In this document: positions 19,790-27,916 of the stretch, one piece after another
Layout: every line of letters begins with the position of its first letter
How positions within the stretch are numbered: position 1 is the stretch's first letter
Origin: Helicobacter mesocricetorum
GTDB lineage: Bacteria > Campylobacterota > Campylobacteria > Campylobacterales > Helicobacteraceae
NCBI RefSeq assembly: GCF_900198605.1
Contig: NZ_FZPJ01000004.1
Coordinates: 1-64,000, forward strand
Reading direction: 5' to 3'
Length of the DNA stretch: 64,000 bases
Notes under the pieces: generated by a model
Seen by the model: the letters and a program-made list of their open reading frames with translations, nothing else
Databases searched by the model: none
What the model was told of the DNA's origin: nothing
Translations under genes and position numbers: made by a program

Positions 19790-20397
19790 TGTTAAAATTA
19801 GCATTTGTTTGTGTAATATGTGGTTGCCTTATGTTGGGGATGTTTTTTGATAAAAAACCCTTTAAGCCTTGTTTGTATGTGAGCGCACACACTCTAAATA
19901 TCAGAGAGTTGCCTAATATGGGTGCAGATATTTCTGGAAAACTCTATCGCAATGATGCAATTTGTGAGTATTTCTCTACTAAAAACGACTTTTTAGAAAC
20001 AAAATTAGGCTGGGTATCCTTGAAGTATTTACGATTAAATCCTGTAACAAAAAAAGATGTCATCCAAGAAGAATCCAAAGAAGAATCCAAAATAGCTTTG
20101 AATGCGATAAAGAATCCTAAGAAATTTTATTTTAGTAGCATACAAAAGCCCACTATGCTCTATGAGGCTCAAGAATCTTTAGCAAATGCAGATTATAAAA
20201 GAGCAAAATCCTTAGCCTTGCAGATTAACCAAGCAGACCCCAAGAATATAAAAAGTTGGGAGATTTTTATAAAAAGTATGTATTTAGAGGGCAATAGACA
20301 AGAGGCTATTGCTATTTTGAAGCAATTTTTGGCTCATTCTTATGATAAAAGTCTTGCTATGCTTTTAGAGAAAATGCAAAGAGGGAATAAGATTTAG
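19789..20397 (+). CDS. SH3-like and helical-repeat exported protein of the secretion cluster
   Basis: 202 residues. It begins with a hydrophobic signal or anchor (about 1-20) and a bacterial SH3-type segment (about 27-75: YVSAHTLNIRELPNMG...GKLYRND...GWVSLKYLRL), which in other proteins binds peptidoglycan. A charged linker follows and then a TPR-like helical pair (about 122-195: ANADYKRAKSLALQINQADP). ATG at 19789 overlaps the secretin stop (TGATG); GTG at 19786 is an alternative. The domain mix and position suggest a secretin-assembly or anchoring factor; that role is inferred. Confidence 0.6.
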   Translation: MLKLAFVCVICGCLMLGMFFDKKPFKPCLYVSAHTLNIRELPNMGADISGKLYRNDAICEYFSTKNDFLETKLGWVSLKYLRLNPVTKKDVIQEESKEESKIALNAIKNPKKFYFSSIQKPTMLYEAQESLANADYKRAKSLALQINQADPKNIKSWEIFIKSMYLEGNRQEAIAILKQFLAHSYDKSLAMLLEKMQRGNKI

Positions 20398-21812
20398 TGA
20401 AGAGTTTTTGCTTAGGGGAGATTGAAAAGGAATCAGCTTTACTTTTAAATACAGAGCAAGTGGAGTATTTTCAAGCAATCATCATCAAAGAAGAGAGCGA
20501 GAAATTATGGATTGGATTAAAAAACCCTGATGATTTTAAATACCACGATTTTTTTAAAAAGCATTTTGAGGGAAAAGTTTTAGAGTTTGGAAGGATTAGT
20601 GAAGAGGATTTTAAAAAAGCATTATCGTGGTTAAAATTAGAAGAGCGATTAATCAAGCTTTTGTCTCAAATTTTTGATGAGATTCAAAAGATTTCAGAGG
20701 GTGAAAACTCTAGTATTTTGGAGTTAGTTACATTAATCTTGCAAGAGGGAGTGTCTAAAAGAGCAAGTGATATACATTTTCAAAAAGATTTTGAGCAATG
20801 CCGTATTTGTTTCCGAATCGATGGTGTTTTAATAGAGAGATTTAATTTTCAAGGATGGGTTTTTGCTCCCCTTAGTTCTTCTTTAAAATTGTTGGCTAAT
20901 TTGAATATTACAGAAAATACGATGCCACAAGATGGGAGATTTTCTTTAGAATTGTTAAAAGAAGATTCTAAAAGATTATTAGATTTTAGGGTTTCTGTTT
21001 TGCCTTTAATGGATGGAGAATCGATTGTTTTGAGGGTGTTAGATAAGCAAAAAACACTTTTATCCTTAGAGAGTTTGGGTTTTTTGCCTATCCAAATGGA
21101 GAAAATTAGGCGACTTTTTTCGCTTCCTTATGGATTGGTTTTTATAACAGGTCCTACTGGGAGTGGCAAAAGCACGACGATGTATGGGATTTTAAATATC
21201 ATTAAAGATAGGAATTTAAAGATAATTACCCTAGAAGATCCCATAGAATATCGTCTTCCTAGAATCGCTCAAGTTGCAGTTGGGCAAAAAATGTCTTTTG
21301 CTAGTATTTTAAAAAATGTTTTGCGGCAAGATCCTGATGTGATAATTCTAGGGGAGGTGCGGGATAGAGAAACCTTACAAATAGCCATTCAAGCAGCTTT
21401 TACAGGGCATTTAGTGTTTGCAACTTTGCATACTAACGATTCTTTAGATACGATAGTGCGTTTGTTGGATATGGGATTAGAGCCTTATTTTATCGCCCAA
21501 TCACTAAGCGGAATCATTGCCCAAAGGCTTGTAAGAAAACTTTGTGTATGCAAAGTTTTAGAGGGAGATTCTTTTGTCTCTAAGGGTTGTGTAATCTGTA
21601 ATAACACAGGATATAATGGCAGAGAAGTTATTGCAGAGGTTGTAGAGATGGATAAGGTTTTAGAGGATTTTATTTATCAGAAAATAGATAAGCAGAGGGC
21701 TTTGGATTTATTAAGAGAGAGGGATTTGGATTTTAGCCTTTACCAACAAGGCTTAAAAAAGGTAGAACTTGGAATTACGGATTTAAAAGAAGTTTATCGG
21801 GTTGTTAAATAA
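20397..21812 (+). CDS. gspE: GspE/PilB-family secretion/pilus assembly ATPase
   Basis: 471 residues from GTG, overlapping the previous stop by 1 nt (TAGTG). It is the cytoplasmic hexameric motor that drives pseudopilus extension. Features: N-terminal domain; ASDIHFQ (123-129); Walker A GPTGSGKS (252-259); Asp box TLEDPIEYRLP; Walker B ILGEVRDRET; His box FATLHTND. A C-terminal CxC...CxxC cluster (CVC...CVIC) is the zinc site that separates GspE/PilB extension motors from PilT retraction ATPases. It corresponds to CtsE in the Campylobacter DNA-uptake system. Strongly supported. Confidence 0.94.
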   Translation: MKSFCLGEIEKESALLLNTEQVEYFQAIIIKEESEKLWIGLKNPDDFKYHDFFKKHFEGKVLEFGRISEEDFKKALSWLKLEERLIKLLSQIFDEIQKISEGENSSILELVTLILQEGVSKRASDIHFQKDFEQCRICFRIDGVLIERFNFQGWVFAPLSSSLKLLANLNITENTMPQDGRFSLELLKEDSKRLLDFRVSVLPLMDGESIVLRVLDKQKTLLSLESLGFLPIQMEKIRRLFSLPYGLVFITGPTGSGKSTTMYGILNIIKDRNLKIITLEDPIEYRLPRIAQVAVGQKMSFASILKNVLRQDPDVIILGEVRDRETLQIAIQAAFTGHLVFATLHTNDSLDTIVRLLDMGLEPYFIAQSLSGIIAQRLVRKLCVCKVLEGDSFVSKGCVICNNTGYNGREVIAEVVEMDKVLEDFIYQKIDKQRALDLLRERDLDFSLYQQGLKKVELGITDLKEVYRVVK

Positions 21813-23011
21813 TGTGTTTTTTGGTTCGCTTTAAAAAAGAGGGGAAAATTTACACACAAAGATTTTATGCTACTGATGAAAAATCCCTTTATGCAAAATT
21901 GCAAAAAGATAAAGTTTTTGTTCTGGAGATTTTGCCTAAAGTAAGCCTTTTAGAGGCTATAATTATTCTTATCCCTCCTAAGACTAAAGAACTTATGAGT
22001 GCATTTTATCAGTTAAAATTGGGCTTAAGGGCAAAAATGCCCTTATTATCCGTCCTAGAGAACACCATTTTACAAGTCCATAATCCTCTTTTAAAGCTAA
22101 AATTTAAAAAAGTCCTCTTTGGGCTACAAAAGGGTAAAACTCTGCCGCTTTGTTTTTTAGAAGCAGGTTTTGAAGAATTTATTTGTTCAATGATTGAAAT
22201 AGGGCATAAAAGCGGAAGACTTATTGAGGTTTTGGAGTTTATTATTTTAGGATTAAAAAATCGTCAAAAGAATGAAAAAGTTTTAAAGAAAATCCTGTTT
22301 TATCCTTTATTTGTTAGCGTGGTTATGGTATTGGTGTTTTTAGGGATTACGATTTTTGTTCTCCCACAATTTGAATCTTTGTTTTTAGATTTTCAATCAG
22401 ATTTGCCTTTAGTGAGTAAGAGTTTATTATTTATGCGAACTTTGGTTGTAGAGTGGGGAATAGGGATTGTTTTTGGGATTTGCCTAATAAGTCTTATTGG
22501 GGTTTGGCTTTATAGGCATTCTATTTTTCTCCAAGAAATATTGTCTAAAATAGCTTTATCGTTACCTTTTTTAGGGAGGGTTATTTATCATTATGCAATG
22601 AGTCAATTTTTGCTAAGTTTTTATTGGCTTTATCGGAGTAAGATTCCTTTAGAGCAGGTTTTAAAAATTTCTTCAAAAGGGATTGAGAATACCTATTTGA
22701 GGCTTAGGGTAGAGGATATTTATGGGTATATCCTAAAGGGTGTTGGCATTGCCGAGAGTTTTGAAAAAAGCGGTATTTGGGATAGGCTTACTTTAGGACT
22801 AATCCATAGTGCTAAAGATGAGGAGGGGTTTTTAGAAGCTTTAGAGGTTATATTGGATCTTCATAAGGAAGAGTTGCAAACTAGAAGTGAAGCATTGATG
22901 GCTAGTTTAGAGCCTTTGATGATTGTATTTTTGGGATTGCTTGTATTGTGGCTTGCCTTAGGGATATTTTTGCCCCTTTGGGAACTTCCTTTAAAGATGA
23001 AAGCATTTTGA
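21812..23011 (+). CDS. gspF: GspF/PilC-family inner-membrane platform protein
   Basis: 399 residues, normal for GspF. The family has two homologous T2SSF domains, and both are visible: MSAFYQLKLGLRAKMPL at about 65-81 with CSMIEIGHKSGRL near 126-138, and ...MSQFLLSFYWLYRSKIPLEQ at about 267-286. Three membrane helices lie near 170-190, 215-235 and 370-392. It would convert ATPase rotation into pseudopilin insertion. ATG overlaps the ATPase stop (TAATG), and the 3' end overlaps the next gene (TGATG). CtsF equivalent. Confidence 0.92.
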   Translation: MCFLVRFKKEGKIYTQRFYATDEKSLYAKLQKDKVFVLEILPKVSLLEAIIILIPPKTKELMSAFYQLKLGLRAKMPLLSVLENTILQVHNPLLKLKFKKVLFGLQKGKTLPLCFLEAGFEEFICSMIEIGHKSGRLIEVLEFIILGLKNRQKNEKVLKKILFYPLFVSVVMVLVFLGITIFVLPQFESLFLDFQSDLPLVSKSLLFMRTLVVEWGIGIVFGICLISLIGVWLYRHSIFLQEILSKIALSLPFLGRVIYHYAMSQFLLSFYWLYRSKIPLEQVLKISSKGIENTYLRLRVEDIYGYILKGVGIAESFEKSGIWDRLTLGLIHSAKDEEGFLEALEVILDLHKEELQTRSEALMASLEPLMIVFLGLLVLWLALGIFLPLWELPLKMKAF

Positions 23012-23235
23012 TGAAGTTTGCATTAAGCTTCTTGAGGGCATTTTCTCTCATAGAATTATTGATAGCTTTAAGTATAGTTAGCTTAAGCTTTATCTTTTTT
23101 GCAAAGGTTTTATGGCAAGAAGATTCTTCTAATAGCGTTCAATCCTTAGTGATACCTGTTTGTGCTACATTGCAAAGGAATTGTGTGTATCATTTGCCCT
23201 CAAATCAATCCCTCCCTCTTATCAATATTCAATGA
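23011..23235 (+). CDS. Very short pseudopilin with type IV prepilin signal
   Basis: 74 residues; ATG overlaps the gspF stop. A positively charged leader ends at Ala10, followed by FSLIELLIAL with Glu at +5, the class III prepilin signal, and a membrane/coiled helix. The C-terminal globular part is almost absent (about 40 residues with two Cys), so it is much shorter than typical pseudopilins (130-200). It may be a minor pseudopilin reduced to the helix, or truncated by an old frameshift; it ends with a normal TGA overlapping the next ATG. Confidence 0.75.
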   Translation: MKFALSFLRAFSLIELLIALSIVSLSFIFFAKVLWQEDSSNSVQSLVIPVCATLQRNCVYHLPSNQSLPLINIQ

Positions 23236-24005
23236 AAAAGTTAAGAGCTTTTGGGCTTATTGAAGTATTAATTGTCGCTTTGATTGTTGGGGTGATAGTG
23301 GGGATAAGCGGGAAGAGTTTGTTGGCTATTTATGGGGATTATCAAAGTAGTAGGCAGAAGTATTTGTTAGAAATTTCTTTGCTTAATACTATTGCGCAGA
23401 TACAAAGGATACTCCAAAAGGCTATTTTTGAGAGTATTTTCTTGCAAGGTGATACTTTAGAGTTTTTAGAAAAAAGTAATCAATGGGTGAGGATTGGGGA
23501 ATATTCTTTGCCTTGTTTTAGCTCTCTTGTCGCTAAGGCTACAATGAGTAACACTAGTAACACTTTAAAGCTTGAAGTTTTGTCGCTTAATCAACAATTT
23601 CAGGCACATCTTAATACTTTATGCACTCTTTATTCACAATCTTTTGAATTATTGTTTTTATACCCCAATATCCACCCTAGAGATTATTATACTCCTAAAT
23701 TTAGAGCAAAAATACTTTCACAAGATGCTTATCAGATTCATACCCAAATACCAGAATTTTTAATGAATAATTCTTTAAAAATATTTTTCCCAAAGGTGTA
23801 TTTGCTTAATCCTAGAATGGCTCATAAAAAGATTGTTTTAAAGGATAATCAATTGTTTTTAATGTCTGATAAGGCTTACTTGCTTGATGATTTTATCCAG
23901 AGTATTAAGCTAGAGAGGATGGAGTTTGGATTGAAGCTTACGCTTTGCAAAAAGCCTAAAGACTTACTTTGTAAAAGCCATATTATCTTAGAGGAGGGTT
24001 TTTGA
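23232..24005 (+). CDS. Prepilin-type N-terminal cleavage/methylation protein (minor pseudopilin)
   Basis: 257 residues from ATG at 23232, overlapping the preceding stop by 4 nt. The leader MKKLRA is followed by FGLIEVLIVALIV with Glu at +5, a canonical prepilin peptidase site after Ala6. The remainder is a 220-residue periplasmic region with several Cys, the length range of GspJ/PilW-type minor pseudopilins. It presumably sits at the pseudopilus tip. A prepilin peptidase gene is not in this window. Confidence 0.8.
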   Translation: MKKLRAFGLIEVLIVALIVGVIVGISGKSLLAIYGDYQSSRQKYLLEISLLNTIAQIQRILQKAIFESIFLQGDTLEFLEKSNQWVRIGEYSLPCFSSLVAKATMSNTSNTLKLEVLSLNQQFQAHLNTLCTLYSQSFELLFLYPNIHPRDYYTPKFRAKILSQDAYQIHTQIPEFLMNNSLKIFFPKVYLLNPRMAHKKIVLKDNQLFLMSDKAYLLDDFIQSIKLERMEFGLKLTLCKKPKDLLCKSHIILEEGF

Positions 24006-24370
24006 AGAGAGCTTATGTTTTACTTTCTTTGGTTTTGCTTGTTGTGGTTGGGGGAATGATATTTTTCTTAAGTCTTAAGAATGTCGTCTTAACGCAAGGT
24101 ATTTTGCAAGAAAGTCAAAGCCAAATTTGGTTGATTTTGCATATGCAGAGCTTTAGGAGTGTTTTAAAAGACAAGCTTAAAAACCGACAAATTCTTTTTT
24201 CTAGTTTAAATTTTGCAGAATTTTCTATGAGTTTTGATAGGATTTACCATTATAAAGCCCTTATTACAAAAGTTGAAAACACTTTGGGGGTGGAGATTTA
24301 TTGGGTGGATATTTTTGGAACACAAGAAGAACAAAAATATTCTGTTAGTTTTCAAAGTTTTCTTTACTAA
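24002..24370 (+). CDS. Membrane-anchored protein ending the pseudopilus operon
   Basis: 122 residues from TTG with a 4-nt TTGA overlap with the preceding gene. A single N-terminal hydrophobic helix (about 4-25) is followed by a roughly 95-residue periplasmic domain. The helix resembles pseudopilins in place and length, but the Glu+5 and Gly/Ala-Phe cleavage motif are missing, as in GspK/PilX-like members that lack Glu5. It is the last gene of the cluster; a 390-bp gene-free stretch follows. Confidence 0.55.
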   Translation: MKRAYVLLSLVLLVVVGGMIFFLSLKNVVLTQGILQESQSQIWLILHMQSFRSVLKDKLKNRQILFSSLNFAEFSMSFDRIYHYKALITKVENTLGVEIYWVDIFGTQEEQKYSVSFQSFLY

Positions 24371-24759
24371 ATACTATATTTTGATTTCTATATAAGGTGT
24401 AGAATCTGCGCTTTTTATCGCTTCTCTCACATTTTCTCCCCATTATTTCCTCATTTCTTGCCATTTGCCCCCACAGAATTTAGAGATTATTAGACAATCC
24501 CTTATTTAACTTCACATAAATTAAGCTATCGCATATTTTTACGACTTTTCATAGCCTAAAACATAAGAGTAGTCCAAAATACATTAATACATTGTCAAAA
24601 ATACATTGCCAAAGTAGAGTTTTGGGGCAAGAGAATAAGAACTCAATCCCATATACTCTAGGGATTTTGGTTATTATGGATTCTAAGATAAGATTTAAGG
24701 AAGGGTGGATTTTGCTCTTAAGGGCATAAAGAAAATCCTAAAGCATAGCAAGAGCTTAT
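24371..24759. other. Gene-free stretch after the secretion cluster
   Basis: 389 bp with no credible gene on either strand. It contains the left copy of a 21-bp direct repeat (24549-24569) and three close copies of an AATACATT motif (24581-24614). It may be decayed coding or insertion-junction sequence. Confidence 0.4.
24549..24569. repeat. Left copy of a 21-bp direct repeat flanking the Tat dehydrogenase
   Basis: TCATAGCCTAAAACATAAGA plus G is identical at 26252-26272. The two copies bracket about 1.7 kb containing only the dehydrogenase gene. Flanks of the two copies differ. Confidence 0.75.
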
Positions 24760-26061
24760 TTAGCTCAAGCTTTTCATATCAATTACATAGCGGAAGTTTG
24801 CTTCCCCTGCGGCGACTTTTTTGTAAGCTTCTTCAAGTTTTTGGATAGGGATTATCTCTACTTCTGGATAAATATTGTTTTTGATAGAATAATCAAGCAT
24901 TTCTTGAGTTTGGGAAACTCCGCCAATGAGTGAGCTATAAATTTTTCGCTTAAAGCCCCAAATCATCGCATTAGCATCAAGCTTTGGATTATCCTCGTGT
25001 GAAGGAAGCCCAACGATGGCTAACTCTCCATACATTTTTAGCATTTTATGATAAGCGTTAATGTCGTATTGGTAAGGAATGGTTGAAATAATGAAATCAA
25101 ATTTATTGCTAAGGGTGTTAAACTCTTGAGAATCCACTTGGATAAAATGTTTGATTCCTAGTTTTTGCGCTTCTTTGGATTTATCCAAAATATCAAAAGC
25201 ACTCACTTCTGCCCCAAGGGCTACCATATATTTTGCCGCCATATGTCCTAGCCCTCCAAGTCCAGCTACGGCGACTTTTTGTCCTTTTTTTACCTTTGAG
25301 TATTTAATGGGCGAATAAGTCGTAATGCCCGCACAAAGTAGGGGGGCTACCTTTTCTATGGCGACATTTTTAGGAAGTTTAAAGGCGAATTTTTCGCTTA
25401 AGACAATATTGCTTGAATAGCCTCCTTGGCTGATTTCTCCATTATGAAAGACATCTTTGCTATTGTAGGTAAAAACCGTTTGCCCTCTTGTGCAAAATTG
25501 CTCTTCGCTTCGCTTACAAGTCTCACATTCTCCACAGCTATTAACCATACAACCAACCCCTGCATAATCGCCAACTTTAAACTTGCGAACTTTTGAACCA
25601 ACGGCAACAATGCGTCCTGCAATCTCGTGACCGGGTATCATAGGATGATTAGCAGGTCCGTGCTCTCCTTTGATGGTGTGCAAATCACTATGACAAATTC
25701 CTGCGTATAAAATTTCAATTAAGACATCATTATCGCCTACTGAATGGCGCATAAAGTTATAAGGATGAAACTTCCATTCCTTGCCAAAAGCCGCATAGCC
25801 TTTAGCACTAATGGGGGCATTGGATTGAAACTCAAGGAGGTTTTGCTCAATGCTTGGTTTTGGGGATTCTTGAGGAATGATGGGGTTTGGAGTTTTCGCC
25901 TTTAGAGGGGATAGGAGATTGCCTCCAAACATACTTCCACCTAAAACTCCCCCTGCAAGAAGGGAGGTTTTTAAAAATTTGCGTCGCTTATTATCTGGGG
26001 TTTTGCTATATTCTTTGAGGGGTTGAGATATTATAGTAGTCTTTTTAGAATTATTTTTCAT
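24760..26061 (-). CDS. Tat-exported zinc-dependent alcohol dehydrogenase
   Basis: 433 residues. A twin-arginine signal is visible: KRRKFLK (25-31) before a Gly/Ala-rich hydrophobic region (32-52). The enzyme body is a medium-chain zinc dehydrogenase of the cinnamyl-alcohol/YahK type: GICHSDLH (catalytic Cys), GHEIAGRI, the structural four-Cys zinc site in CMVNSCGECETC plus a later Cys, and the Rossmann motif AGLGGLGHMA. It probably reduces aldehydes with NADP(H). Export of an NADP(H) enzyme is odd; it may fold with bound cofactor. TAGGAG precedes the ATG. It lies alone between direct repeats, suggesting acquisition. Confidence 0.9.
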   Translation of the reverse strand: MKNNSKKTTIISQPLKEYSKTPDNKRRKFLKTSLLAGGVLGGSMFGGNLLSPLKAKTPNPIIPQESPKPSIEQNLLEFQSNAPISAKGYAAFGKEWKFHPYNFMRHSVGDNDVLIEILYAGICHSDLHTIKGEHGPANHPMIPGHEIAGRIVAVGSKVRKFKVGDYAGVGCMVNSCGECETCKRSEEQFCTRGQTVFTYNSKDVFHNGEISQGGYSSNIVLSEKFAFKLPKNVAIEKVAPLLCAGITTYSPIKYSKVKKGQKVAVAGLGGLGHMAAKYMVALGAEVSAFDILDKSKEAQKLGIKHFIQVDSQEFNTLSNKFDFIISTIPYQYDINAYHKMLKMYGELAIVGLPSHEDNPKLDANAMIWGFKRKIYSSLIGGVSQTQEMLDYSIKNNIYPEVEIIPIQKLEEAYKKVAAGEANFRYVIDMKSLS

Positions 26062-26093
26062 AATTTAGCTCCTAGTTTTTAAGTTAAAGACAA

Positions 26094-26124
26094 ATTATAA
26101 AGGATTAGAGTAGGTGTCAGTCAA
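26094..26124 (-). promoter_or_regulatory. Promoter with 19-bp spacer upstream of the dehydrogenase
   Basis: On the minus strand TTGACT (26124-26119) and TATAAT (26099-26094) are separated by 19 bp, 2 bp longer than optimal. Overlong spacers typify MerR-family-activated promoters, often of aldehyde or redox-responsive dehydrogenase genes. No MerR-type gene is in the window. Confidence 0.5.
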
Positions 26125-26510
26125 GACTTTTGTGGTATTTTTGAAAGCTAATTAGGATTTATAAATTATCGCATCATTCTAATTTATTTAGCGGTATTTG
26201 CCTAAAAGATTCCTTTGTGCTGAGCGGATAGATTGAAATTTAAAAATCCTATCATAGCCTAAAACATAAGAGCAATCTGGTTAATCAACATACCTTAAGA
26301 AAATGGGATAAACCTATGAGAAGATTATGGTTATTTGCGTAAATTTTAGAGGGTTTTAGTTTGGAAATTACTTTGTGAATATTCTCGTTTAATATTCCAC
26401 AATCTAAGATTAAGAAATGGTGGTATTATTTATGGTATTGGAGGTGGATTTGTGGGGGAAGTGAGTGTAGATTAAGTCTGTAATGCAAGATTTAAGTTGT
26501 GGTTTTGCGC
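26125..26510. other. Gene-free stretch between the dehydrogenase and the serine transporter
   Basis: About 390 bp with no credible gene. It holds the right copy of the 21-bp direct repeat. Only scattered short frames are open, so it looks like decayed or junction DNA. Confidence 0.4.
26252..26272. repeat. Right copy of the 21-bp direct repeat
   Basis: Identical to 24549-24569 over 21 bases, same orientation, beyond the upstream region of the dehydrogenase gene. Confidence 0.75.
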
Positions 26511-26539
26511 TTGACAATTCAAAAATCTTTGGCTAATGT
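26511..26539 (+). promoter_or_regulatory. Sigma-70-type promoter of sdaC
   Basis: TTGACA (26511-26516) and TAATGT (26534-26539) are separated by 17 bp and lie about 28 nt before the gene; AAAGGA is the ribosome site. Confidence 0.5.
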
Positions 26540-26566
26540 TTTGGCATTTTAAAGAAAGGAATCCTT

Positions 26567-27826
26567 ATGCAATGGACTAAATTTGATACGCGTTGGATGC
26601 TCTCGCTCTTTGGCACAGCCGTAGGAGCTGGAATTTTATTTTTGCCTATTCGGGCTGGAACCGGTGGCTTTTGGCCTGTGGTTGTTATGACTTTGCTCAT
26701 TTTTCCTATGGTGTGGTTATCCCATAGGGCATTAAGTCGTTTTGTCAATGAATCCCAAAGCACAGAACACGATATTACCCACGTTGCTGAAGAATATTGG
26801 GGTAGGGGGGTGAGCTTTTTTATTACGATTTTATATTTCTTTGCTATTTATCCCATTTGTCTAGCTTATGGGGTTGGGATTACCAATACCTTTGGAAGCT
26901 TTTTTGTCAATCAAATGCAATTAACAAGCTTTTATGATGCGGAAACTTTAAGCCTTTATCCAAGTGTTAGAGTGATTTTAGCTTTTGTGTTGGTGAGCTT
27001 GATGATGAGTGTTATGACCTTAAAAGAAGAGTGGATAACCAAAGCTTGTAATGCCCTTGTTTATCCTCTTTGTATGGTGTTATTTGGTTTTTCATTATAT
27101 TTAATCCCTTATTGGAAGCTAGAGATTATCCAGAATGCACCAAGCATTAAGGAGTTTGTTGAGGTTGTATGGCTTACTTTGCCCGTGCTTGTTTTTGCCT
27201 TTAATCACTCCCCTGCTATTTCTACCTTTACCCTAAGTGTCCGCCGTGAATATGGTGATAATTCCGAAAACAAAGCTAATCAGATTCTTCTTAGAACTTC
27301 TTTAATGTTGCTAGTTTTTGTAATGTTTTTTGTTTTTTCTTGTATTTTATGCTTAGAGCCTAATGATTTTCAAGCAGCAAGAGTAGCAAATATTCCTATT
27401 CTTTCTTATTTTGCTAATAAATTTGAAACGCCAATTATCGCTTATGGAGCGCCATTAGTTGCTTTCTTGGCTATTGTTTCTTCCTTTTTTGGGCATTATT
27501 TTGGTGCTTATGAGGGACTAAATGGAATTGTGCGAAAAGGGCTTAAAATATCTGGATTTCAAGATGTTTCTGTGAGGAATATTAAGATTTTTAGCACACT
27601 TTTTATGTATATAACTATTATCGTTGTAAGCTTTATCAATCCAAGTATCTTAGGATTTATTGAGGATTTAGGAGGACCTATTATTGCAATGATTTTATTT
27701 ATTATGCCAATTATTGCGATTTGGAGTGTTAGCAAACTCAAAAAATACAAGAATCCTCTTTTAGATCTTTTTATTTTTATTACAGGATTTTTAACAATTA
27801 CTAGTATAGTGTATAAGCTGTTTTAA
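26567..27826 (+). CDS. sdaC: Serine/threonine transporter of the HAAAP family
   Basis: 419 residues with about eleven membrane helices. The N-terminus FGTAVGAGILFLPIRAG is the HAAAP/SdaC signature, with FNHSPAISTF in the middle. It imports L-serine by proton symport. Serine is a key carbon source for Campylobacterota, and H. pylori pairs sdaC with the deaminase sdaA; here no deaminase gene adjoins, and rplM follows 90 bp downstream with its own promoter. A good promoter and AAAGGA site precede the ATG. Confidence 0.93.
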   Translation: MQWTKFDTRWMLSLFGTAVGAGILFLPIRAGTGGFWPVVVMTLLIFPMVWLSHRALSRFVNESQSTEHDITHVAEEYWGRGVSFFITILYFFAIYPICLAYGVGITNTFGSFFVNQMQLTSFYDAETLSLYPSVRVILAFVLVSLMMSVMTLKEEWITKACNALVYPLCMVLFGFSLYLIPYWKLEIIQNAPSIKEFVEVVWLTLPVLVFAFNHSPAISTFTLSVRREYGDNSENKANQILLRTSLMLLVFVMFFVFSCILCLEPNDFQAARVANIPILSYFANKFETPIIAYGAPLVAFLAIVSSFFGHYFGAYEGLNGIVRKGLKISGFQDVSVRNIKIFSTLFMYITIIVVSFINPSILGFIEDLGGPIIAMILFIMPIIAIWSVSKLKKYKNPLLDLFIFITGFLTITSIVYKLF

Positions 27827-27873
27827 AGTATTTAAAATAAACTTAAATTAAGTTAATAATTAGATAAGTTTGT

Positions 27874-27879
27874 TATAAT
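27874..27879 (+). promoter_or_regulatory. -10 box of the rplM-rpsI operon
   Basis: Extended TGTTATAAT about 38 nt before the rplM start codon; AAAGGG is the ribosome site. Confidence 0.5.
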
Positions 27880-27916
27880 CGCAACTTCAAAAGTAAATCT
27901 AAATAAAGGGTAAATA

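Noticed and set aside
24371-26566. Search for insertion sequence or transposase remains around the Tat dehydrogenase
   Set aside because: No transposase-like frame or terminal inverted repeats were found; only the 21-bp direct repeat is clear.
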